Assembly (NCBI RefSeq): GCF_018320785.1
Contig: NC_054885.1
Span: forward strand, 11,902,421 to 11,966,420
Direction of reading: 5' to 3'
Origin: Cheilinus undulatus
Lineage: Eukaryota; Chordata; Actinopteri; Labriformes; Labridae
Length of the DNA: 64,000 nucleotides
In this document: one piece after another, positions 13,001-26,000 of the stretch
How positions within the stretch are numbered: the first letter of the stretch is position 1
How the letters are laid out: each line of letters starts with the position of its first letter
The notes under the pieces: model-generated
Told to the model about the DNA's origin: nothing
The model's input: only the letters and a program-made list of their open reading frames with translations
The model's database searches: none
Translations under genes and position numbers: made by a program

Positions 13001-13850
13001 GATAATATGCAAGGACATCCAGAGAACAACCTGGGTTGTGTCAATCCTCCCTCACCTGATGGTACCCTCAGGTGGGCATACTCACCATTACATGACTTAC
13101 TTCAGCCTCAATTATGTGGAGATAATTTAGTTTATCAGATTTACACATCAACTCCATTCTTTAGAGTAAATTCTGTGCCCCCCAGTCTTTATAATTGGAT
13201 GGGTAAAAAATGACAAGGATTGTTCATAACAGCAGTTGCGGCGGCCATCCCACATTGTTCCAATAAATCACCACACTTTCAGAGGAAGATTTTCCTCAGG
13301 CACACCTGCACTCCATGAGAGCTTCTGTATATTTCTGTCAGCAGAGCCACAATGTCGTCTTTGTTCATCTTCGGTTAACAGCATTAATCACATTAATGGA
13401 GGATGTCGTCAGACTAATTAGTCAAGCAATAATTATCAGCGTCATGACAATGTCAGACACCATTATCAAGTGATGCTGTCACTGTCTCAAGCAGCATACA
13501 TCATTAATTTCCTCTGCTATTGGACTCGCTGGAGCACTTCTCTGTCATTCTCATGTTGGGCTCTTTTTATGGAGCATTAGCAGTCTGCTCGGTTGTTGAG
13601 AGGGAAGTGTTTGTTTACAATAGTGAGGTGAAATGTATACAATTAACTGTCGCATTTGAGAATGACTTAATTAAACTTGAAAGATCTGTTGATTTGTGAC
13701 TTTTTAGTGGGAAAATTTCTCTGGCGTTGCAGCAAAGTTGATTGGTTTTGTTTGGATATTGACTTTTATGCTGCCATCCTTGTCCAGTGAGGGCAAATGA
13801 CCTTTGTTTATTGCACTCAATGCTTCAAGGCAGTAGTTCACAACCTTATT

Positions 13851-13887
<37 letters not shown>

Positions 13888-16800
13888 ATCCTCCGAGGGC
13901 CCACTTGGTAAAGTTAAACATCAATTTTAAGTGTTTTCATTGACAAACTCCCAACATAATAGGCCTACATAAACTTAAAATCTATGTATAAACTATTCCT
14001 TATTATGACAGTGTATTAGGGGGACTTTAAGTTTAAAAAGTCCTTAATTTACAAGAAAAGAATCTGTATTTTTTACTTTAAAAGTTGTAAATGTGAGTGA
14101 AACAAACATAGTATTTTTGAGATTATAGAGTCAAAAAGGCAAACATCCAACCACTATTTTCAGCTCAGTTTCTTGTCAATTTTTGCTTAACACTGCTGAA
14201 AAGGTAGGATCTTTAAAACATATTACTTTTGAGTTTCTATTGTCGAAATTTAAGTTTTTTAAAACTTGGGATTTGCTTGTTTTTCTTGTAAATTTCCAAC
14301 TTATTAAACTCTGAAATTCTGAGTTTGTTTTCTTGTACATAAACAACTTTGATTTTTACCCCCTAAAAATGTTAACATTTTTGCTAAAAATTAAGTTTCT
14401 CACAATTATTTTAATCTTTAAGTTAGCCTCTCTGCATTATGTTTCTGATCATGATTTTTTAAAAATAATTGTACATCTAATTTTAACAACCTCAGAAAAC
14501 ACAGGGTCACACCTGAGATCTTTGGCACCCCTTCCAAGGGTGCCCGGACCCCAGGTTGGGAACCAGTGCTTGATTACTGTTGAACATGGAAGTTCACAGA
14601 CTCATTACTAATGTCAACTTACAGGCATCAGCAGGACTGAACCGCTACTGTACTTTGGGGTAGTGGTGATATCTTTCCCTAAAAAATGGGCTGACCCATC
14701 AAGACCCTGCCATTATCATCAGTAGTTTTTAACAGCATTTATCTAAACAGACACAACAGTGTTATTAGATAACATGCTATGACCAAGTTTTAAACACTTA
14801 GTTGAAATAAAGGACCATAATGCATCAGGACAGCATTAAAGTAGCATAAGCCCAATAGTATCCTGACTAAATATGCCTTTAACTTTTGTTATTACGGATA
14901 TCCCATGTGCTAACCATGTTTGGTTTATGAGCTCTAAAGGCAGAATAAAAATGTTCAGAGGGTTTAGCTGAAGTACAATGCTAACAGCATGGTGGATTCG
15001 CCATTGAAAAAGGACTGGTATAATAAACAAATAAGAAATTAGCTTCTTTCTACGATCACATACCTGTGGAATATGATTGGCTGCTTTGCTCCCAGGTGCG
15101 TCAGATCTTTGGTTCCCTGTGATGTAATTGGTCAGTGTAATTAGAGAGCTGTTACTGTTGCCATCGCTGACCAAGGTTGGAGTTAAGTCCCTCTTGAGGA
15201 GATTCAACTCTAACCAGCCTGTTACCTGGTTGATGTTTACTTGAGGCACCTGTGGAAAACAAAAAAAAAGGAAAAAAAAAAAAACACATGGCTTGATGAG
15301 ATATAACTTTAAATTTCTGATGAAAAATAACAAAGTGGCTGATCCTCTATGCTCTGTAAAATCTGCATAGCAAGCACGAATGTAAAGACACTCAACTCAC
15401 GAAGATATGTGCCATGATTGATTACGATATGATTTTACACCAACTTTTGTCTACATATGCTACAATTCCAATTCCATGCACTGGAAACATATCAAATATC
15501 ACCACCCTTACCAGGGCCTGAGCATCAGCCTTGGAGCAAGGACGCTACTGAAACCTTAGTCACTCCTTGATTATTATTATTTCTGCCATTCATGACATGT
15601 TTTGGGAGCCTTGACATAACTCATTACTTATATGACATTACATATTTTTATTTGGTTGATTTTACTTTGTAGAAATCTGTTTTCACTTTGACATTAATCT
15701 GATTTTTTGGATTATTTTGTCAAAAAACAAAAACAAAATGGATGTTGATCATGATTGAGTTATAAAATCAATAAAAGGGTGAAATATCCAAGGGGGTGAA
15801 TACTTTTATAGGCACTGTAGGCTTGTGATTTTGAGTCTGCTTATGGACTTTGAAAAAACCTACAAAAAAAAAAACTCTTGGGCCCATGAAAATATCCCAA
15901 CAGGAAGTCCACCTGCTTCATCTCAATTTTAAAATAAGGCATTTTTGCCTTGTAAGTTGTTATAATTTTGTATAAATTATTCTGTGCTTCGACATTTTTT
16001 CAAAAGAGAACAGCAACAAACAACACTGACATATATCATAACCCCACTGGCGATGGCAGGCACTCTAAATGTCGCCAGTGTCACAGGAAGTTGGCATAAC
16101 TCTTACATGAAACATCTTATTTCATTCAAATTTCACACATATGATACTGGTCTGCCCCTCTTTCAAAATTTAATTTTATGGTTTTGTTGTAGCGCCACTT
16201 AATGGGAGAAGCCAGTAACACTTCTAACATAGAAGGTTATTTTGAATTTTACATGATAAATATCACGTCTGCTCTGATCACATCTACATATTAGCATTTT
16301 GCTTTGACATACGGCCACCTAGTGTTAACAACTATTACTACCGCATATTCAAAGTGTAACCCTGCGGTTGCCATACACCCCCAGCATGCATTGGGATGCA
16401 AGGGGCTTCAGTTTAGCTTGCAGCCCTAGTTTTTCTTCTTTATAACTACAGGTTTCACTCTGACACTGAAGAAAAGAAACCCAAAGCAGATAGCATCCTT
16501 AGCTATATCATATAGCTACAAGGCAATATCTGGGATAGGCAACCTTAGCTACTAAAAGGGCCACATCAGTTTTCTTTCCTTACTGCTGGAGGTCCAAATT
16601 TCTAGGAATTGCAGGACACTCTTAGTTTAACAATTAATATTACCTATAATTATACATAAGGGACAAATGTATAATTTTTATCATTATTAAACAAAATTTT
16701 GTATTTTTTTTCTAAAATGCAAATAGTAGTACGTAATTTAATCAGCTAAACACTGAACTTAAGTCCATGTTAATTTCTTTTAAATGCATTAATACTGTTT

Positions 16801-17050
16801 ATTTTAATATGTCTTACTTGCATATCTGCCTTTTTTTCTGCATTTATGATGCATATTAAAGATCTCTACTGTAATAGTTACAGCCAGTTGTGTGTCTAAT
16901 TTCTAATAAAGAATCTAATATATATAAATAATAGAAATGTTTCTATTTTTCATGTGTTAATAACACATGTGATCATGTTTTCCTCATGTATACAATTTCT
17001 TGATATTTGAAACCAACTTGATGGCCATACGTGGCCCCTGTGCTGCCAGT

Positions 17051-17090
<40 letters not shown>

Positions 17091-20000
17091 ATGTATCATC
17101 AGACAACTAGATAAGCGCTAAACAAGCTTAAATATATTAACCATTCATCATTACATCCCTAAGAACTAGTATAATGGCAAAAAGGAAACTGTATTGTCAA
17201 AAATATTGATACATCCTGACCTGCTGTTGCTCCTGTTGCTGCTTTAGAAGCATCTTGGTCTGTACTTGGGTTCTTTGCAGCTGTTCAGACTTCTGCGGCT
17301 GCATACACAACTTTTGCTGCTTTAATGAAGTTTGTTGCTTCAGCTGCATCTCTTGTGGGTGTTGCCTCAAAAGTTGCTTCTGCTGTTTGAGCTTTGGTTT
17401 GTGTGATTTCGTCTTTTGCTGATGAGAAAGTTTGGGCTCACTCTCCAACCTCTGAGGCGTTTGTTGTGGGCTCTGACTGTTGTGCCGTCGCTGTAGCAAG
17501 TGTTTCTCTATGGCTTGATGATGAGCCAACTTTGGAGTGGTTTGCTGGAGATGTAAGTGTTGTTTTCTCAGAGTGCTTGTCTGCTCTGGCTTCATTTGGA
17601 GTTTAATTTGCTCCCGTGCCTCCGGAGTTTGGGTTGAAGGTTTTGGTAATCTGTAAGCATCTGGTATTTGCACAGTTGTCTCAGAAACAAATTCCTCCGC
17701 CTCGATGGTTTCCTGTTTGACAGAAACTTTTGTAACATCCATCTCACGTCTAAAGGGCGCTGGTGCAGGAATTAATGGTGGGTTGTGGAATGAAAGAGGG
17801 ACACTGGGCTTATCTGGAGGCTCTTGTTTAACTCTTACAAGAACATGGGTCTCTGGCACATGTCCTCCTCTTTTACCACACTCCAGCTGCATCCTCAGCG
17901 CCTCCACTACCCTCTGTATCTGCCTCAGCATCCGGGTTAATTCCTCTATCTGCTTGTCTTTTTCCCTTAGCATTTTGTCTTTGTCCATAGTCACTACTGG
18001 AGCTGAGGCTGTGGTGCTGGGGCCAGTTAATGAGACTGGACGATGTTTCTGCAGACAGGCTGGCTTTGAAGTGAATTGACAAGGTGCTGAGGTGGAGCAC
18101 ATCTGCTCTTCTTTAATATTTGGGAGTGGAGCAGCTGAACACGCCTGAAGGCTCAGCTGGGTGTGAGGTGAACTCATCTGGACAGAAAGAGAGGGAGGAA
18201 AAAAGGTAAACATAGCAAGAAACCTTCAAACAGCAAGCGGTTCAGATGGCTAACCTCATCATTGTTGGCATGTTATAACAGTAAACGTCCTCGTAGTCAT
18301 GCCAGCGCTCAAGGCTTTGCCTATATTCAAGATAGCAATTTCAACATGCTAATGTTTAACTAGTATCTGTTTCCCATGTTTGTCTTTTTGGGCTCTGAAT
18401 TGACATGTAAGAAAATTCCAATTTCAACAAAGTAATGCTTAGCTAATTTAGGTCTATGCTGGCTAACATGTTCAAAATGAAAGTATTGTCAGCATACAGT
18501 ATAAAGTCTTCACTCCCTTGGAAGTTTTACACCTTGGTTGTTTTTATAACTCAACATCTTTTGGCTTCTGACTAAAAGAATAACAACAAAAGGCAAACTT
18601 TCATGGCAACTGAAAACAGACCACTGTGGCCTAGTTCAAGGCTGTTGTTGCCATGATAATGAGGCTAGGCCAAGCAGCAAGGACAGCACAGGAGAGCATA
18701 TTTGTTCATAGCTTGGCATTTATTTTTTATTCTCCACTATTATTAATTCTTAGCTGTCAGCAGTGTCACTTTTGGAGGTGATGAGGGACAGACTGGCGTC
18801 AGTCCTGCAGATGATGAGCAAAAAAATGGAGCAGAAACCAGCAAAACAAACACAGACAAGTACAGGTGCAATAGGCTGGCAAGGAAATCATATTATAAAT
18901 AGAATTAGATGTACTTAGATTGAGTTATATATTTACAGTGCCGTGAAAAAATATTTGCCCCCTTCCTGTTTTTTTCTTTTTTTTTGCATATCTATCACAC
19001 TTAAATCTTTTTGCTCATCAGAAAAAATATCAGACAAAGACAAGCAGAGTAAATGAAAAAAAAATAGTTTTCAAACGATGATTTCATTTACAAGGGGTAA
19101 AAAGCCATATAAACCTATGTGGCGCAATGTGAAATAGTAAATACTGCTCCTTTTGCACAAATAACTTGCTCCACTCATGTCAAATTGCTTGTATGCGTGT
19201 GCCAAAAAGACATAATTGGGAAAGGCCTTGCTTCTCTCACATTCAGCATGTCAGTCCGTTGTCAACAAACCAAGGTGCTAACTTGGTAGTAGATGGCTGA
19301 AATCAAGTGACAGACAAACATTTTCACAACTTAACAGGCGATCTGACTTCCTCTCTAACTTTCCTCCATGCGAGCTCCTTTATAATTCTGTGCCAGTAGA
19401 ACAGGCACATCGTGTCGTATAGCTTGGGGTAGCCACAGACAGACACCACAAGTTTCCCCTCCTTTTTCCAGTCTAATTAACCGCCTCCCCCCAGGCTGGT
19501 CCTTCAGGGATCCGCCAGTGACGTATTTCACATGGGACACCGGCGGATCTCTGAAAGACCATGCTGATTGGCCATCGCAATGCAAGTGACTGCTTGAGTT
19601 CATATTTTTCAACTTTCCCGAATAAGCAAATGAAGCGAACAGCACGTTGAACTCAACATGAATTTGCCTCATTTATGCAAATTAAACGAGCAATATGCGC
19701 TGCACATTTGCAGCATTCGCGCTGCCTGAGGCGAGCATTTGTCCACATTGACTTTTCATGTAATCAACTCACACAAGTGATTTTACTTGTGTCTTGTGTG
19801 AACACACAGGCTTTGGGACTCAAACCACAAACCAGTCTGAGAGCCATTATCCACAAATGGAGAAAACTTGGAACAGTGGTTAACCTTCCCAGGGGCAGCT
19901 GGCCCACTAAAATTACTCCGAAGCACATCGATTACTTATCTAGGATGCCAAAAAAGAACCCAGAACTTTTTCACAGCTCTCTATTTTCCAAGTTTAATCC

Positions 20001-23000
20001 CACAGAGAACAGCAATGGTTATGTGTAGAGTGGTGCTGAAAATGCATGAGTTCACACACTGTATATTTCATAAAATGCTATTTTCTATGGAATAATCAAA
20101 TATTTGCCAAAGCTCCTGACCTAAGAGTAGGCCCCCTCTATCTCAAAGTCCCAGGCTGAATTTCATGCAGGATGTGTAAGAAGCTTTAAGTCAGTGCCAA
20201 ATGTTTAAGATTGATTTTCAGGCTTTTTATGATCAGATTTATGTACAGAAACAACTATAGGAGAAAAATTCTGACCCTTTCCTGTTGTTGGTCACAGTTA
20301 AAGCCTGTGTCCTCAGGGCTCATACAGCCCGGCGAGCAGTGGGAGGGGGCGAGTGTGACGGATGTGGAGGAGAATGAGGCTGCAACAGAGATAAAGAAAA
20401 ATCTTAGCCAAAATGTAATACATTATCCACCCTCTTTTCCACAGCTCCCTTATCTTTAAACACTTCAATACTTAATTCAGTGAAGAGCTGTGATTGATTC
20501 AATCTCCCGACTGACCGCTCAGAGATGTGTGATGCTGTGATGTGTTGTTGTTGATGGTAGCGGCTGCAGCAGTTTTGGAGGATTTTCCTTCTTCTCCAGT
20601 CGTCAGCCCTGTGGTACCCCCTGCTGTCAGAAAGGAGGTAGTGCTGCTCCCTTCATTCAGTCCCTGGTAGGTCCTCAGCCTCTCAATGAGGTCGATTTTG
20701 GTGCCGGAGACGGGCAGGCTGCGCAGCTTCAACTCAGATTTCAGCTCTGCAACCTGACAGGCGATAAAGTCAAAGACAAATTATGATTGAAGGGAAGAGG
20801 GAGGAGATGAGGATAAATTTAAGAGGGAATAAGGAAGGAAAAGGGTAAGATGACAACAAAAAGACACAGTGATGCATCACTGCCCTTTGCTTTGTCAGCT
20901 TTAGCTTTTATTTTACTCTTGTTGGTCCTGGCAACACTAAACTAACAATGCCATTTTTAAATGTGGATGTTTGACCTTCATTTCATCCAGGTTCGGAGGT
21001 AAAGTCGCTGGTTTTGTCCAAGCTGTAGAAGCAGAACTCAGATTCTTATGACAGCCCTGGTTTGACAGGACTGTTGAAGGGGTGGAGACAGGTGGAGTGG
21101 AGGAGGATGACTGCTGATCCATCTGAGGTCTGTTGTAAAGAGTGAGAGAAAACAACACGGCAATTAAACCAATATAAAAGAAACCACGCTTTTCTTAAAG
21201 CATGCTCTCAGACAAACACCCCAGGCGTCAAAGCATTCAGTTTCCAAAGGTTTAACCACACACAGTGAGCTTGCTCATGCACAACAATAAATAAAGATGA
21301 ATAATTACTTCAGTGTTGCAGGCAGGATGGCGTGGTAGTTCTGCTGTTGCTGCTGATTAATGATCTGGAGCTGCAAGACGAGCTGCTGCTGCTGGACGAT
21401 CTTGGCATAGGGTGAGTCCAGACAGATAGAAGGCTCCTTATCTCCCCTTTGGTCAGGGGGAACATACTGATGGTACTTTAACTTTTTAATCTAGAAAGCA
21501 GCACACAAACAACATGATGAGAAATGTTTTAAACAGTAGCATGAGCACTGGGAAGGAATTTTCTACAACCTGAAACCAAAGCTTACCTTTGGTTTGTCAT
21601 CCTTTACTTTCTTCTGTTTCTGTGCGGAGTAGTCAGCATTTGGTTTAAGCTGGGACTGAAAAAGAGTGGAGTACTGGTAAGTGTACAAACTTATACCGAT
21701 GACTAAGATGGCAGAGGCTGCATACAGCGACTGTTGCCCCGGTTCTTCACTAGTCAGTTGAACAAAAACTTGCCAAAAGGCATGTTGGAGACTAAGCGAT
21801 GAAACGTAGCGTCTTGTCTGATGACACTGAAATGGTGCTTTTTGGCCATCAGACAAGACGCTACGTTTGGCAGACGCCAAATACTGCACCATCCCCACTG
21901 TGAAGACTAGTGATGTCAGCATCATGCTGTGGGGATGCTACTCAGCAGCCAGCCCTGGAGGGCTTGTACAGGTTGAGGGTAAAATGAATTGGATAAAATA
22001 CAGGAAAGTCCTGGAGAACAATCTTATTCAGTCTGCAAGAGAACTATATCGTGGGAGAACATTTATTCTCCAGTCAGACAATGACCCAAAGCATACAGCG
22101 AAAGCTACACAGAAATGGTTTAAAGGTGATTTTTCACCTTTATGAATGTTCTGGAGGGGCTAAGTCAAAGCCCAGACCCCAATCCGATAGAAAATTGGTG
22201 GACGGACTTAAAAAGGGCTGTTCACACCTGATCCCTGTGCAACCTGGCCTAATTCTATTATATATATTATATTTAAAATTAATGAAAGGGTAAAAAATTC
22301 AAGGGGGTGAATACTTTCATTGTATCAAAAAAATGTAAATCCTTTATTTCTAGGTAGGGGCAGCAACGAAATGTAAGCAAGAAGATAGCGGATCAAAAAA
22401 AAAAATTGCCATCTTATGTCACAAATTCAAATGTTTTACAGGTCACTGTTTGGTTGGCTTTCACCCATGTCACTTACCTTCTTCTGTGATGTCACACATG
22501 TACTCTGTGTTGATGGTGTGACTAATTGATCAGCCAGCTTCAATAATGGGGAGGATCCAGAGATTTGGGTAGTTTGAGAAGGAAGTGTGACCTAATGGAT
22601 AACATAAAAAAATGCACACACAATATTAATATTTACATGTCAGCTTATATGCAACAAGTAATTACAGGATAGAAATGCAAAGATTGGTGCAAAGTGATTT
22701 GAAAACCAACATTTTATAAAGTTGGAAATATATGTAGATCAGAAAGACTTTTTTTAAACAAATACAACCCTAATTTAAAAAAAAAAAAAAAAAGTTGGGG
22801 CATTGTGTAAAATATAAATAACAGAATAAAATGACTATAAAAGAACCAAGGCATACAGAGGTGGCTTTATGAAACAAATAAAAAAAGGCAGACATGAATT
22901 AATGACAACAGCTAATGCTAGCAATCAACCGCTGTCTTACTAGCATTGCCTTTAGCCGAGAGTTTTTACATTACATGTCAAAAGGAAATGTTAGCAATCT

Positions 23001-26000
23001 GTGTTAGCTAGATGAGGGCTGACGGTGTAAACCTAAAAATCTAAGAACTTGGAAGTACTGAAAGACTTAACTTAGAGATAATACACAAAACTAATAACTC
23101 TTTGGACAATTCCTAATAATCACAAACAATGGCTTTCTTGCTAACGTCACCTTTAGCTTTAGTTTGACATTAGACAACAGCTAATGTTGGCGATCAACCT
23201 CAGTCCTAATGGCATTACCATCACTTGAGAGTTTAATGTACATTGTCAAAAGGTAATGTTAGCAAGCTGTAACTTGACTGTTAGCTAGGAAGAGGCTAAT
23301 AATGTAAACCTGAAGATGTAAGAAGTGGGAAGCATTGAAAAACTTCAAGAAAATGGACAAAACTAATAACTTACAACTATTAGAGAACTTCTAATGTTAG
23401 CAAACAACTTTCTTGCTAACATTACCTGTAGCTATAGTTTGTGCATTTTATGGTATATAGGCTACAGTGCTATAAAAGTCTGCTAACTGTATGCTAAAGC
23501 TACTGTTAGCTAGGAGAGGACTAAATTTTAGCATTGTTTTAAGAACACCTCAGCAATAAAGATAGTGAGAACTCATTCGCTACCATTAGACCAGTGTTAA
23601 CTTTAGCAATGAACCTAAAACAGTTGTTCACTGGGAAGTTGCTGTTCACTGGGAAGCTTATCTTATTTTATCTTAACCCTATTTTTAAGCCAAGAAGCAC
23701 TACCTCCCACAATGCTAGTGTGACCCTACCTGCGTACAAGGTGGGGGTGAAGCCTGAGGAAGGAGGATCAGCGAAGATTCCTGGTTCACCGGCTGTTCTG
23801 GAGACAGACTGTAGCCACTGTCCTCGTCACAAGACCAGTTATCAAGAGCAGCCTTTGGAATCTCCGTCTCTAAGATGGAAAGAAGGGATGTTCACCAGGG
23901 AATTACCACCATGTAAGCTCAGGCTATCTTTATGAAGAGTAGACAACAAACAGAAACTTTATTTTTATGTTACTAAATTTTGTCTGTGTTACTCATGCAG
24001 TTCTTTATTGTTTTGATGTATCTTTTAATAAAGTCTCTTGATTTTCTCTTATCTTCTGATTCAAAGCCTCACACTGAAAGACGGAGCCACTCAAAACAGC
24101 ATTGTTAATATCTTTTAAGACCATGTAGGTCATGAAAACATGAATAAGAATTGTTTTGGTAATAAGCAAATCTTCCATAAAGCTTCCATGGACAAATGCT
24201 CCTAAAGCCATTTTCAAATATGTAATTTCTGGCAGCCTGAAATCTTCCTGAGTTAGCCATTCACAGATTAACCTCACAGCAGGAGACTTTCTCTCTCGGC
24301 TGGGATGGGATGGGGTCTCAGAAAGCATAAAAAGGACAACCAAGAAATGGCAGATAAAGCAGCAGGGTCTCGGGCTACTAGGACATTTTTATGTCAGTCT
24401 TTATCTGTGGTAAATTTGCCATATCATCAAAGGAGCAGAGAGAAATGGTGGTGAACAGCAACCAGAAGCAGCAGTTTCATAGCCTGCATAGAGAAAGCAC
24501 TAGAGATGCACCCATGTTATGATCAGTGGGGGTAAGTTATCTGTAAGAGTACTCTGAACACTTTTGTGTAGTAATGCACCCATGGACTACCTTTATGTCT
24601 AATTTATTGAAAATTCTGTTAATATTCACGTCTTAAGTAACAATGTGTGAGCGTGTGGAGAAGAGATAGCACCTGTCCAGGAGAGGAGAAAATATCGTGT
24701 CTACAACTATGACTATGGTGACTATGGCATCAGGGTCTGACCTTGCAAAGCAGATGGATTCGCCAATTTCTGTGTTTCTCACTGGCGAATCCATCCTGCG
24801 AAGCTCCCATCTGAACCTTTTGGGCACGGTTAGAGAGTGACGGGATCAATCAGTGTTGAGGGGCAGTACTTTCGGGAGCGGCAGAGTTGTGACGTATGCA
24901 AGCAGCAACAAGAGGCCAGTGCAAATATTGTGGAAGACATTAGCGTGGATGCTGCTAAAGCGCCAGTTTTATCAGAACTTGACGACGTTTTTTTCGTTAA
25001 AAGAAAAACAAAGAGCAGCATTGAGTTGTTTTCTATTCAAAAACGACAAAAGTCGTGCACGGACATGTCTACAGTTGCCATGGTTTGCGTTATGCACTTC
25101 TCTATGGAGTTTACTTGTCGGTTTGGGGCTGCGACATCACGTGTTTTGTTGCTCTGATCGGCCCGTGAAGATGTGACAGAACGTTCATCCAATTACTCTC
25201 CAAGTTTTTTTTCAAAGGCTCTGCCCTTTCCCAAATGCCGTCTATGGAAGGTTTACCAGATGGATGTGTGAAACCTTGCCTGGAAGGTTTCACCACTACC
25301 CTCTTGTCACTCTGTTTTAAGGGGTCTTGGAAAACCCTAAAACAAGGGCTAGGTTTAGGGATATGGGGAAAAAACTGAGTCTTTGAGTCAAATACAGTAG
25401 ATGCATAAATCCTATCTTAAATATAATCAAAACAGGTGAGTTATAAAAACATAGTCCCCAATTCAGTGTGCACCAGTAAAAAAAATAAACAAATTATGCG
25501 AAAAAAAATTGATGAACAAGTCTGTAAACATGTTTATTCCAGCTGTAAATATGGACATTTTATATGGGTGTTAATGGGAGCTTCAGAGTTTTTGGAAACA
25601 GCCTCAAGTGGACACTTGAGGAATTGCAGTTTTAAAACACTTGCATGTTGGCTTGGTTTTTTTTGTTTGTTTTTTACAACAGAGGTTGCTGCTTGTTTAC
25701 AACATGAGATACTGTCCACTGGCTGGAACAAACTTTACCATGACAACATTTCAAAAACAGGTCAATCTTATATCCATTTTTTGGGAGGCTTTGGTGTTTG
25801 ACCAGTAAACAGTCATAGTTTTAATAACTCAGTACTACGTATTGAAATATGTAACTAAAAGATGAATGTACCCATATCTGTCAGCTTTAGTAGTTCCAAG
25901 CTCTGGTCCTGGGTTAATTTTCCCCTCAGGGATCATATAATCATTTCATTACTATGCAGATTTGGGGATTTTTATAGGGCTTTAAGGAGTAAAAGCATGT

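Noticed and set aside
17394-18079. Plus-strand open frames of 70 and 124 codons.
   Set aside because: Shadows of MRTF exon 13 on the opposite strand.
21867-22145. 92-codon plus-strand frame.
   Set aside because: Tc1 transposase fragment with a frameshift before the last catalytic block; not a functional gene.
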